Below are positions 25,949 through 34,293 of a stretch of 64,000 nt of DNA, piece by piece. Location of the stretch: positions 1-64,000 of the forward strand of contig JBNFNA010000013.1 in assembly GCA_049941595.1 (NCBI GenBank), given 5' to 3'. The notes beneath the pieces are model-generated. The model was not told the DNA's origin and did no database searches. It saw nothing but the letters and a program-made list of their open reading frames with translations. How positions within the stretch are numbered: position 1 is the stretch's first letter; each line of letters begins with the position of its first letter. The stretch comes from Pasteurella sp049941595. GTDB taxonomy: Bacteria > Pseudomonadota > Gammaproteobacteria > Enterobacterales > Pasteurellaceae. The position numbers were made by a program, and so were the translations under genes.

Positions 25949-28369
25949 ATGTCAAATAATACCCCTGAAAATTATGGTGCGAATAGTATTAAGGTCTTAA
26001 AAGGACTGGATGCGGTGCGTAAACGTCCTGGTATGTACATTGGGGATACAGATGACGGCACAGGCTTACATCATATGGTTTTTGAAGTGGTGGATAACTC
26101 CATTGATGAAGCCTTAGCAGGCTATGCAAAAGATATTACTGTGACAATCCACACGGATAACTCGGTTTCTGTACAAGATGACGGCCGTGGAATTCCAGTT
26201 GATATTCACCCAGAAGAAGGCGTTTCTGCTGCAGAAGTCATTATGACTGTATTACACGCAGGCGGTAAATTTGACGATAACTCGTATAAAGTGTCTGGTG
26301 GTTTGCACGGCGTGGGCGTATCTGTGGTAAACGCATTATCTGACAAATTGCAATTAACTATTCGTCGTCAAGGCAAAGTTCACGAACAAATTTACCATTT
26401 AGGTGAACCTGAAGCGCCATTAGCGGCAATCGGTGAAACCGATCAAACTGGGACTGCTGTTCGTTTCTGGCCAAGCCCGACAATTTTCAATAACATCGAA
26501 TTTGAATACGATATTTTGGCAAAACGCTTACGTGAATTGTCATTCTTAAATTCAGGTGTGTCGATTAAATTATTTGATAAACGTAACGACAGACACGATC
26601 ACTTTCATTATGAAGGCGGTATTCAAGCCTTCGTTGAATATTTAAACCGTAATAAGAATCCAATTCACCAAAAACCATTCTATTTCTCAACCGAGAAAGA
26701 CGGCATTGGTGTGGAAGTGTCAATGCAATGGAATGACAGCTTTAACGAAAACGTATATTGCTTCACAAACAATATTCCACAGCGTGATGGTGGTACTCAC
26801 TTAGCCGGTTTCCGTGGTGCGTTAACCCGTAGTTTAAATAACTATATGGAAAACGAAGGTCACAATAAAAAATCAAAAGTGGCAACATCAGGTGATGATG
26901 CACGTGAAGGTTTAGTGGCAATTATTTCGGTGAAAGTGCCCGATCCAAAATTCTCTTCACAAACCAAAGATAAATTAGTGTCTTCCGAAGTGAAAAGTGC
27001 GGTTGAATCGGTGATGAATGAATATTTACAACAATATTTATTAGAAAACCCATCAGATGCGAAAATCATTGTCGGTAAAATTATTGATGCGGCACGCGCG
27101 CGTGAAGCGGCGCGTAAAGCACGTGAAATGACACGCCGTAAAGGAGCATTAGATTTAGGTGGCTTACCGGGTAAACTTGCTGATTGTCAAGAACGTGACC
27201 CTGCGTTATCTGAATTATACCTCGTGGAGGGGGACTCTGCGGGCGGTTCAGCAAAACAAGGTCGTAACCGTAAAAACCAAGCGATTTTGCCATTAAAAGG
27301 GAAAATCCTAAACGTAGAAAAAGCACGTTTCGACAAAATGTTATCTTCTGCGGAAGTAGGCACATTAATCACTGCCCTTGGTTGCGGTATTGGTCGTGAT
27401 GAATACAACCCTGAAAAATTACGTTATCACAGCATCATTATTATGACCGATGCTGACGTGGACGGTGCACACATTCGTACCTTATTGTTGACCTTCTTTT
27501 ATCGTCAAATGCCAGAGCTCATCGAACGAGGCCACGTTTATATTGCTCAACCGCCTTTATATAAAGTGAAAAAAGGTAAACAAGAGCAATATATCAAAGA
27601 CGATGAAGCAATGGTGCAATATGAAGTGGCTCTTGCATTAGAAAATGCCGCACTTTATGTGAATGCAAATGCACCAGCGATGAATGGTTTAGCGTTGGAA
27701 AATTTAGTGTCTGAATATAATGCAGTGCATAAAATGATTGGCCGTTTGACCCGTCATTATCCTGAAGCGGTATTAAAAGAGCTGATTTACCACCCTGAAC
27801 TCACCACCGAATTAATGGCACAAGAAAGTGCGGTCGATGCTTGGGCAAAATCGTTAGTTGAAAAATTAGTGGCGAAAGAAAGCAATGGTAACCATTACAG
27901 CTACCGCACGGTATTTAACAGCGAACGTCATTTATATGAAGCCGTATTAACTGTTCGCACGCACGGTATCGATACAGATTACTTCTTGAACTTCCAATTT
28001 GCGACAGGTAGCGAATACGGTCGCATTATGAAATTGGGCAAACAGCTTGTGGGCTTAATTGAGGAAGGCGCATACATTATGCGTGGCGAGCGTAAACTTG
28101 AGATTACCTCGTTTGAACAAGCGGTTGAATGGTTAGTGAAAGAATCTCGTCGTGGCTTAATGGTACAGCGTTATAAAGGGTTGGGCGAAATGAACCCAGA
28201 GCAGCTTTGGGAAACCACAATGGATCCAAATGCACGCCGTATGTTAAAAGTATCAATTAAAGATGCTGTCGCAGCAGATCAATTATTCACCACATTAATG
28301 GGTGATGAAGTTGAACCTCGTCGTGAATTTATAGAAAGCAACGCATTACACGCAAATTTAGATATTTAA
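25949..28369 (+). CDS. gyrB: DNA gyrase subunit B
   Basis: ATPase subunit of DNA gyrase, which introduces negative supercoils with GyrA. The 806-residue protein starts MSNNTPENYGANSIKVLKGL. The GHKL ATPase region includes VRKRPGMYIGD, EVVDNSIDEALAG and HGVGVSVVNALS; the transducer follows. The TOPRIM domain has EGDSAGGSAKQGRN near 420 and the metal-binding DADVDGAHIRTLLL near 500. The C-terminal GyrA-binding part contains QRYKGLGEMNPEQLWETTMD. An upstream in-frame ATG (25814) lies before the promoter and is not used. Monocistronic here, away from recF/dnaN. Confidence 0.97.
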   Translation: MSNNTPENYGANSIKVLKGLDAVRKRPGMYIGDTDDGTGLHHMVFEVVDNSIDEALAGYAKDITVTIHTDNSVSVQDDGRGIPVDIHPEEGVSAAEVIMTVLHAGGKFDDNSYKVSGGLHGVGVSVVNALSDKLQLTIRRQGKVHEQIYHLGEPEAPLAAIGETDQTGTAVRFWPSPTIFNNIEFEYDILAKRLRELSFLNSGVSIKLFDKRNDRHDHFHYEGGIQAFVEYLNRNKNPIHQKPFYFSTEKDGIGVEVSMQWNDSFNENVYCFTNNIPQRDGGTHLAGFRGALTRSLNNYMENEGHNKKSKVATSGDDAREGLVAIISVKVPDPKFSSQTKDKLVSSEVKSAVESVMNEYLQQYLLENPSDAKIIVGKIIDAARAREAARKAREMTRRKGALDLGGLPGKLADCQERDPALSELYLVEGDSAGGSAKQGRNRKNQAILPLKGKILNVEKARFDKMLSSAEVGTLITALGCGIGRDEYNPEKLRYHSIIIMTDADVDGAHIRTLLLTFFYRQMPELIERGHVYIAQPPLYKVKKGKQEQYIKDDEAMVQYEVALALENAALYVNANAPAMNGLALENLVSEYNAVHKMIGRLTRHYPEAVLKELIYHPELTTELMAQESAVDAWAKSLVEKLVAKESNGNHYSYRTVFNSERHLYEAVLTVRTHGIDTDYFLNFQFATGSEYGRIMKLGKQLVGLIEEGAYIMRGERKLEITSFEQAVEWLVKESRRGLMVQRYKGLGEMNPEQLWETTMDPNARRMLKVSIKDAVAADQLFTTLMGDEVEPRREFIESNALHANLDI

Positions 28370-28395
28370 TTTAAAAATCTGCTTTTTATTTCATC

Positions 28396-28435
28396 AAGTG
28401 CGGTTAAAATAAATGCAATATTAACCGCACTTTTT
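28396..28435. terminator. Uptake-signal inverted pair, gyrB terminator
   Basis: AAGTGCGGTTAA (28396) and TTAACCGCACTT (28421) form a perfect 12-bp stem followed by T5. Confidence 0.88.
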
Positions 28436-28443
28436 ATAATTCA

Positions 28444-29304
28444 ATGCTATACCAAATTATTGCGCTCTTTATTTGGGCAAGTTCTTTCGTTGCCGGCAAA
28501 TATGCCTTCACAATGCTTGATCCCGTTCTCACCGTTCAAACCCGTTTAATCATCATCTCTTTGTTGATCTTTCCTTTATTTTTGCGCCATTGGAAAAAAG
28601 TGGACAAAGCCGTCCGACCACAATTATGGTGGCTAGGTTTTCTCAATTATCCCGCAATTTTCTTGTTACAATTCATAGGATTGCATTACACTTCAGCAGC
28701 TAGTGCGGCGACGATTATCGGTTTAGAACCGTTGCTCATCGTCTTTATGGGGCATTTTTTCTTCAAAGATAAAGCCGCTTGGTATCATTGGTTTTTTGGT
28801 GCAATGGCATTTATTGGGGTTGCGATTTTAATTGCGGGCGGGCGTAGTGAAGGGGAAATCACGCTATTTGGTTGCACACTCATTTTATTAGCAGGGTTAC
28901 TTTTCGCCAGCTGTTTACGTTGGACAAAATCGATGATCGGGCAAATCACTGCCACCGCCTACACGGCTATTTCAGTGGTGCTTGGTGCCATTACTTGCTT
29001 ACCTTTCACGCTGATCTTCACCCAAAATTGGGAGATTAATTGGAACTGGCAAGGGCTAGCGGGCTTACTTTACCTCGCTATTTTTTGTAGTTGGATTGCC
29101 TACTGGCTATGGAATAAAGGGCTAAATTCCACCCACACCAATTTAACTGGATTATTAACCGCACTTGAGCCAATTTTTGGTGTCGCTTTAGCGATTTTAT
29201 TACTTGGTGAGAGCGTGTCATTACTTTCTTGGTTCGGCATTTTGAGCATTATTACAGCGACCGTGATTGCCAGTATGATGCCTAGATTTACATCAAAAAA
29301 ATAA
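28444..29304 (+). CDS. EamA/DMT-family transporter
   Basis: Inner-membrane drug/metabolite transporter with two EamA repeats and about ten helices in 286 residues (first repeat about 1-130, second about 140-280 with the typical GLLTALEPIFGVALAILLLGE). Substrate unknown; members export amino acids, metabolites or drugs. The ATG at 28444 sits almost against the gyrB terminator, with little room for a promoter, and no ribosome site is evident. The next plausible ATG is at residue 22. Followed by its own hairpin terminator. Confidence 0.82.
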   Translation: MLYQIIALFIWASSFVAGKYAFTMLDPVLTVQTRLIIISLLIFPLFLRHWKKVDKAVRPQLWWLGFLNYPAIFLLQFIGLHYTSAASAATIIGLEPLLIVFMGHFFFKDKAAWYHWFFGAMAFIGVAILIAGGRSEGEITLFGCTLILLAGLLFASCLRWTKSMIGQITATAYTAISVVLGAITCLPFTLIFTQNWEINWNWQGLAGLLYLAIFCSWIAYWLWNKGLNSTHTNLTGLLTALEPIFGVALAILLLGESVSLLSWFGILSIITATVIASMMPRFTSKK

Positions 29305-29327
29305 CCTTTTCTTTTCTCTAAAAAATG

Positions 29328-29357
29328 ACGGTATGTGCTATAAAATATACCGTTTTT
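29328..29357 (+). terminator. Terminator of the EamA transporter gene
   Basis: ACGGTAT pairs with ATACCGT (7 bp, 12-base AT-rich loop), followed by T5. Confidence 0.7.
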
Positions 29358-29390
29358 CGATTTATTTTTAATAAATCCCATTCTCATTTG

Positions 29391-29399
29391 TGTTAAAAT
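29391..29399 (+). promoter_or_regulatory. Promoter of the CydDC-like operon (extended -10)
   Basis: TGTTAAAAT is an extended -10 element (TG-N-TAAAAT), 46 bases before the first gene. No convincing -35. Confidence 0.45.
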
Positions 29400-29444
29400 A
29401 GCCCACTTGAAATTCACCTACGCTTTTTTAAGGACAAACCTTTT

Positions 29445-31196
29445 ATGATGATCGATAAACGATTAATTAACACGGTATCCGACAGTAAAAAATGGGTCGC
29501 AAAAACGGTATTATGGAACTGGGTTGCGCTAGTGGCGAGCATTGTCAGTGCGGTCATTTTTGCGCTGTGTTTAGAACAAGCCTTTGAGCAAACATTAACG
29601 CTTGGCACATTATTTAGCTATGCAGTTAACTTGGTGGTTGCTCTTGCAGTGCGTGCTTTGGCAGGCAAGCTGTCAGTGAAAGCTTCTTATCAAGCCAGTA
29701 CCAACGTTAAACACGAATTGCGTACGTTTATTTTCCAAAAACTAGCGGCAATGCCGTTAAATCAAGTCAACCAACAATCTACCTCATCCATTATTCAAGT
29801 GGCATCAGAAGGGGTGGAGCAACTGGAAATCTATTTTGGTCGCTATTTACCACAACTGTTTTACAGTCTGCTTGCGCCATTAACCTTATTTATTTTCCTC
29901 GTTTGGTTTAATGCACCAACAGCGTTGATTTTATTGGTCTGCGTACCTTTAATTCCAATGTCGATTATTGCGGTGAATAAAATTGCAAAACGCTTATTGC
30001 ATAAATATTGGTCTATTTATGTGGGCTTGGGCAGTAGCTTCTTAGATAACTTACAAGGTTTAATTACCTTAAAAATCTATCAAGATGACGACTACAAAGC
30101 GAAACAAATGGATATTGAAGCAGAAAAATTCCGTACCATTACGATGAAAGTGCTCACAATGCAACTTAACTCGGTGTCTATTATGGACTTATTGGCTTAC
30201 GGCGGGGCTGCCATCGGGATTTTGACTGCACTGTTGCAATTCCAATCCGATAATTTAGGCATTTTCGGCGTTATCTTATTTATCTTGTTAGCTTCAGAGT
30301 TTTTTATTCCATTGCGTTTGCTTGGCTCGTTCTTCCACGTAGCAATGAACGGTAAAGCTGCATCAGACAAAATTTTCACCTTACTAGATACGCCTGTGGA
30401 AACCAACGAAAGTGCGGTGGATTTTAAAGCAGAAAATCAAGTTCAAGTGGATATCCAAGATTTGCACTTTGCTTATAACGCTGAAAAACAAGCCATTAAT
30501 GGGTTAGATTTAACTATCCAACCAAAACAATTAACGGTGTTTGTAGGTAAAAGTGGTTGTGGTAAATCTACGCTAGTGTCGCTGTTAATGGGCTTCCATA
30601 AAGTACAACAAGGTAAGATTTTATTCAATCAGCAAGAAATTCAAGAGCTTAATCGCCACTCGTTCTATCGTCACGTGTCGTTAGTCAGCCATAGCTCTTA
30701 TGTGTTCAAAGGCACCTTGCGTGAAAATATGTTAATGGCGAATTTAAATGCCACAGATGAGCAGATTTTCGATGTGTTAGAACAAGTTAACCTGGCTAAC
30801 TTTGTGCGTGAAAATGGTGGCTTAGATATGGCGCTGTTAAGTCGTGGTAGTAACTTGTCTGGTGGACAAATTCAGCGTTTAGCCCTTGCACGAGCGTTAT
30901 TACACAATGCAAGTTTCTACATTTTCGATGAAGCCACCAGCAACATTGACGTGGAAAGCGAAGAAATTATCTTGAATTTCATTCAACGCTTAAAAGCTGA
31001 AAAAACCATTGTGATGATTTCCCACCGTTTGGCGAATGCCGTTAAAGCAGACCAAATTTATGTGTTACAACAAGGTATGTTAGCAGAGCAAGGCAACCAC
31101 GAAAGTTTAATGGCAGCTAATGGCATTTATGCGGAAATGTTCAATCAACAACGCAATTTAGAGAATATTCGCAACGGAGGTCAACAATATGCGTAA
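29445..31196 (+). CDS. CydD-like ABC exporter subunit
   Basis: Half-transporter of a heterodimeric ABC exporter: six-helix membrane domain (about 1-310) fused to an ATPase domain (about 340-583). The ATPase has Walker A GKSGCGKST, signature LSGGQIQR, Walker B FYIFDEATS and H-loop SHRLA. The membrane part (IYFGRYLPQLFYSLLAPL, LDNLQGLITLKIYQ, AYGGAAIGILTALLQF) resembles CydD, which with CydC exports cysteine/glutathione for cytochrome bd assembly, but closer to a divergent CydD-like type also seen in Firmicutes. cydAB are not nearby, so I withhold the cydD symbol. The last 8 bases overlap the next gene. Confidence 0.8.
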   Translation: MMIDKRLINTVSDSKKWVAKTVLWNWVALVASIVSAVIFALCLEQAFEQTLTLGTLFSYAVNLVVALAVRALAGKLSVKASYQASTNVKHELRTFIFQKLAAMPLNQVNQQSTSSIIQVASEGVEQLEIYFGRYLPQLFYSLLAPLTLFIFLVWFNAPTALILLVCVPLIPMSIIAVNKIAKRLLHKYWSIYVGLGSSFLDNLQGLITLKIYQDDDYKAKQMDIEAEKFRTITMKVLTMQLNSVSIMDLLAYGGAAIGILTALLQFQSDNLGIFGVILFILLASEFFIPLRLLGSFFHVAMNGKAASDKIFTLLDTPVETNESAVDFKAENQVQVDIQDLHFAYNAEKQAINGLDLTIQPKQLTVFVGKSGCGKSTLVSLLMGFHKVQQGKILFNQQEIQELNRHSFYRHVSLVSHSSYVFKGTLRENMLMANLNATDEQIFDVLEQVNLANFVRENGGLDMALLSRGSNLSGGQIQRLALARALLHNASFYIFDEATSNIDVESEEIILNFIQRLKAEKTIVMISHRLANAVKADQIYVLQQGMLAEQGNHESLMAANGIYAEMFNQQRNLENIRNGGQQYA

Positions 31197-32847
31197 AAAT
31201 GGTTTTGCCATTATGTGGCAGTTATTGAAACTAGTAACACCATTAGCACATATTATGAGCTTCACCATTATTATGGGCGTGCTCGGCTTTTTAGCGGCAA
31301 TTTTCATTATGGTGCTGGGCGCAATGGGGTTATCTCACTTATTAGATTTCCCAACCCATCTCAGTTTTTCGCAAATTTTGACCGCACTTATCGTGCTAGC
31401 GGTGGCTCGTGGTATCTTGCGTTACCTTGAGCAAATGTCAGGGCACTACATTGCATTCAAATTGTTAGCCTTATTACGTGATAAAGTGTTTAGCGCTTTA
31501 CGCAAACTGGCATTTGTGAAATTACAAGGCAAGCAATCAGGGCAATTATTGTCTTTAGTGACCAATGATATTGAGTTGTTAGAAGTGTTCTATGCGCACA
31601 CCATCGCGCCAATTATGATTGCCTTTTTAACCTCAAGCATTTTATTGGCCGTGTTTGCGCACATTTCTTTATGGTTCACCTTAATCGCGTTTTTAGCTTA
31701 TATCACCATTGGTTTAATTCTACCGATTATCACCACCAAAATGGCACGTGAAGACGGTCGTATCTACCGTGAACTAGTCGGTGAAATGAACGATTATTTC
31801 CTCGACAGCATTCGTGGTATGAAAGAATTGCAACTGTTTGGCAATGAAAAAGAGCGTTTGGCTGGCATCCACCAACGCAGTGAAAAAATCGACCAAGCCT
31901 TCTTAAAAATCAAACAACAAGAAGGCAAAGTGCGTTCTTATACGGAAATTGCCGTTTCAGCTTTCAATATCCTGATTTTAGTGGCGGGCGTTGTGTTGTA
32001 TTTGGATCAACAAATCAACTTTGCGGGGTTATTAATCGCAGTGATTTTATTAATGTCGAGTTACGGCCCTGTGATTGCGTTAAGTAACTTATCCAATAAC
32101 TTATTGCAAACGCTGGCAAGTGGTGAACGTGTACTGGGTTTATTAGCAGAAGAACCGCACTTAAAAGATGTTGTCAAAGGTGTTGATTTAAATGATGTAC
32201 ACCAACTTGATGTTGAGCATTTAAGTTTCGCTTATGATAACGAACAAATCCTTTCCAACGTGAATTTACGTTTAACTAAAGGCGAAATTCTAGGAATTCA
32301 CGGTCGTAGCGGTAGCGGTAAAAGTACCTTGTTGAAATTGATTATGCGTTTTTACGACCCACAAGCAGGGATAATCCGCATTAATGGTAAAGATCTGAAA
32401 GAGATCAATACATTAAGTTTGCGTGATCATATCGCTTACATTACTCAACAAACCTATATTTTCAACGAAACTATCTATGAAAATATTTTGATGGCAAATC
32501 GTAGCGCAAGCAAAGAGCAAGTAATTGAAGCGGCGAAAAAAGCCTCAATTCACGACTTTATTATGAGCTTACCCGAAGGTTATGACACCAAAGTCACTGA
32601 GCTTGGCAGCAACTTATCGGACGGTGAAAAACAACGTATCGGAATTGCCCGTGCGTTCTTACACAATGCGCCGATTATCTTGCTTGACGAACCAACCAGT
32701 AACCTCGATAGCTTAAATGAAGCGATTATTTTGCAATCTTTGCTCAATGTGAAATCGGAAAAACTTATTGTATTAGTCAGCCACCGAGCTTCTACAATGG
32801 CAATCTGCGATCAAGTGATTCATATTGAGAACGGACGAATGTCGTAA
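31189..32847 (+). CDS. CydC-like ABC exporter subunit
   Basis: Partner half-transporter (552 residues) overlapping the previous gene by 8 bases, so translationally coupled. Six-helix membrane domain, then ATPase with Walker A GRSGSGKST, a degenerate signature LSDGEKQR in place of LSGGQ, Walker B IILLDEPTS and H-loop SHRAS. Heterodimeric exporters often have one degenerate ATP site; here the changed signature would pair with the Walker A of the CydD-like subunit. Substrate not known; thiol export by analogy to CydDC is a guess. Confidence 0.8.
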   Translation: MRKNGFAIMWQLLKLVTPLAHIMSFTIIMGVLGFLAAIFIMVLGAMGLSHLLDFPTHLSFSQILTALIVLAVARGILRYLEQMSGHYIAFKLLALLRDKVFSALRKLAFVKLQGKQSGQLLSLVTNDIELLEVFYAHTIAPIMIAFLTSSILLAVFAHISLWFTLIAFLAYITIGLILPIITTKMAREDGRIYRELVGEMNDYFLDSIRGMKELQLFGNEKERLAGIHQRSEKIDQAFLKIKQQEGKVRSYTEIAVSAFNILILVAGVVLYLDQQINFAGLLIAVILLMSSYGPVIALSNLSNNLLQTLASGERVLGLLAEEPHLKDVVKGVDLNDVHQLDVEHLSFAYDNEQILSNVNLRLTKGEILGIHGRSGSGKSTLLKLIMRFYDPQAGIIRINGKDLKEINTLSLRDHIAYITQQTYIFNETIYENILMANRSASKEQVIEAAKKASIHDFIMSLPEGYDTKVTELGSNLSDGEKQRIGIARAFLHNAPIILLDEPTSNLDSLNEAIILQSLLNVKSEKLIVLVSHRASTMAICDQVIHIENGRMS

Positions 32848-32880
32848 TTTCGCATCATTCTTTATTCTCACCACTTAAGA

Positions 32881-32926
32881 AAGTGAGGTCTGTTTTTTCA
32901 AAATTTCTGAAAAATCGACCACACTT
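32881..32926 (+). terminator. Decayed uptake-signal hairpin after the CydC-like gene
   Basis: AAGTGAGGT and ACCACACTT (each one base off the uptake signal) flank TCTGTTTTTTCAAAATT..., followed by a long T run. It probably still works as a terminator. It closely resembles the element at 33540. Confidence 0.65.
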
Positions 32927-32954
32927 TTTTTATCAGGAAAATACAAAGCAATAC

Positions 32955-32984
32955 TTGTATTACATTTAATACATCTCATATAAT
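32955..32984 (+). promoter_or_regulatory. Promoter and operator of the toxin-antitoxin pair
   Basis: TTGTAT (-35, 32955), 18-base spacer, TATAAT (-10, 32979). The spacer contains the palindrome TGTATTA-CATT-TAATACA (32956-32973), placed for repression by the ribbon-helix-helix antitoxin, alone or with toxin. Confidence 0.65.
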
Positions 32985-33028
32985 AGTAAGCCATCTCAAG
33001 CCCAAAGGGCGAAGATACCGGAGGACAT

Positions 33029-33265
33029 ATGACAATTACCGTAAGATTACCTGAGGAGCTTGAAGGTCGCTTAAATAATCTGGCAGCCCAAACAGGTCGT
33101 GCAAAGTCTTATTATGTAAAAGCCGCACTTGAGGCTTATATGGAAGATTTAGAAGATTTATTGCTGGCAAATGCTGTATTAGAACGAGTTCATCTAGGGA
33201 AAGAAAAAGTACGTAAATTAGAGGACATCGAAAATGAACTCAATTTGGACAATATTATTCGCTGA
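33029..33265 (+). CDS. RelB/StbD-type antitoxin (ribbon-helix-helix)
   Basis: Antitoxin and autorepressor of a type II toxin-antitoxin pair. The 78 residues begin with a DNA-binding ribbon (TITVRLPEELEGRLNNLA), then the helix-helix with SYYVKAALEAYMEDLED. The charged C-terminal part (GKEKVRKLEDIENELNLD) should wrap the toxin. CGGAGG ribosome site at about 33019-33024. It overlaps the toxin by 32 bases. RelB, DinJ or StbD naming depends on a database comparison. Confidence 0.85.
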   Translation: MTITVRLPEELEGRLNNLAAQTGRAKSYYVKAALEAYMEDLEDLLLANAVLERVHLGKEKVRKLEDIENELNLDNIIR

Positions 33266-33512
33266 TACAGCACAAAAAGAATTAAAGAAACTAGCAAAGA
33301 AAAATCCTCAACAAGCTAAACAAATTATAGACTATCTTAAAACGTTAGCCACCTTAGAAAACCCTCGAGATCGAGGAAAAGGTCTTGTGGGAGACCTTTC
33401 TGGCTTATGGCGCTATCGTGTTGGTGATTACCGCATTATTTGCCAAATTAATAACGGTGAAATGATAATTACAACATTAACACTAGGGCATCGCCGAGAA
33501 ATTTATCATTAA
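33234..33512 (+). CDS. RelE/ParE-superfamily toxin
   Basis: Small basic toxin (92 residues). Start helices ADTAQKELKKLAKKNPQQAK are followed by the signature LSGLWRYRVGDYRIICQI and the C-terminal LGHRREIYH. The Arg and His residues of this strand pair are the catalytic or binding residues of RelE-like mRNA interferases, so ribosome-dependent mRNA cleavage is likely. ParE-like gyrase poisons share the fold but usually lack the HRREIY ending. The gene starts inside the antitoxin and looks intact. Confidence 0.85.
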   Translation: MNSIWTILFADTAQKELKKLAKKNPQQAKQIIDYLKTLATLENPRDRGKGLVGDLSGLWRYRVGDYRIICQINNGEMIITTLTLGHRREIYH

Positions 33513-33539
33513 TAAAAGCCTTCCACAGTATTTCTATAA

Positions 33540-33584
33540 AAGTGCGGTCTGTTTTTTCAAATTTTCGAAAAATCGACCGCTCTT
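33540..33584 (+). terminator. Uptake-signal hairpin after the toxin gene
   Basis: AAGTGCGGT (33540) and a one-base-changed ACCGCTCTT (33576) flank TCTGTTTTTTCAAATT..., followed by a T-rich tail. Nearly identical to the element at 32881 on the other side of the toxin-antitoxin pair. Confidence 0.65.
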
Positions 33585-33677
33585 TTCTTTTCCTAACACA
33601 TAAATAATCTAGCGAAATTTTCATCAATTCCAGTTATAGTAGAAAGTGCCTGTTTAACTACAAACTAAGGAGAAATG

Positions 33678-34175
33678 ATGAAAGTCACCAGTTCAGCCAT
33701 TAAAAATGGGGCATTTGAAGACAAATATGGTAAACGTGGTTGTCAATTTAGCCCAAATGGTATGCCAACTTATTCTATCCCGTTTCAAATTAGCGGTGCG
33801 CCTGAAGGGACAAAGTCTTTTGCGGTGGTGCTAGAAGATAAAGATGCGATTACAGCGAGTGGTTTCGTTTGGATCCATTGGTTAATTGCCAATTTAGAGC
33901 GCACGTCTGTGCAAGAAAATGAAAGCTTAACTGCGACTGATTATGTGCAAGGGGCAAACTCGTGGGCAAGCGTGTTAGGCAAATTTGATATTGCTGAAGC
34001 TTCTGTTTATGGTGGGATGGCACCGCCAAACTGCTTGCACCGTTATGAATTGATTGTTTATGCACTTGACTGCAAATTAGACCTAAAAGCCGGTTTCCGT
34101 TTTAATGATCTGCACTTTGCAATGCAAGGGCATATTTTAGACCAAGCGGTGGTTATGGGCACTTATGATGTGTAG
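33678..34175 (+). CDS. YbhB/YbcL-type PEBP-family protein
   Basis: Phosphatidylethanolamine-binding protein fold (Raf-kinase-inhibitor-like), 165 residues, no signal peptide, so cytosolic like E. coli YbhB. Signatures: FAVVLEDKDA near 50-60, FVWIHWLIANL near 68, and GGMAPPNCLHRYELIVYALD near 117, which form the ligand pocket. ATG 33678 is preferred over 33675 because AAGGAG lies 5 bases upstream. Function of bacterial members is poorly known; kinase inhibition should not be assumed. Confidence 0.88.
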   Translation: MKVTSSAIKNGAFEDKYGKRGCQFSPNGMPTYSIPFQISGAPEGTKSFAVVLEDKDAITASGFVWIHWLIANLERTSVQENESLTATDYVQGANSWASVLGKFDIAEASVYGGMAPPNCLHRYELIVYALDCKLDLKAGFRFNDLHFAMQGHILDQAVVMGTYDV

Positions 34176-34230
34176 CTTTCGCTCACAAAATTCATAAAAA
34201 ATTGACCGCACTTTGTGCCTCAATAAATAA

Positions 34231-34266
34231 AAAAGACAGCATCATTTTCCAGTAATGCTGTCTTTT
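34231..34266. terminator. Bidirectional terminator
   Basis: AGACAGCAT pairs with ATGCTGTCT (9 bp, 12-base loop), with A4 before and T4 after. It serves the PEBP gene and the convergent DUF4153 gene. An isolated reverse uptake signal lies at 34205. Confidence 0.8.
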
Positions 34267-34293
34267 CGTTTCAGGTCACGACGTTTTCATTCA

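Noticed and set aside
32881..33584. Transposon or integron cassette carrying the toxin-antitoxin pair
   Set aside because: No transposase, integrase, terminal inverted repeats or attC-like site is visible; only the similar uptake-signal hairpins flank it.
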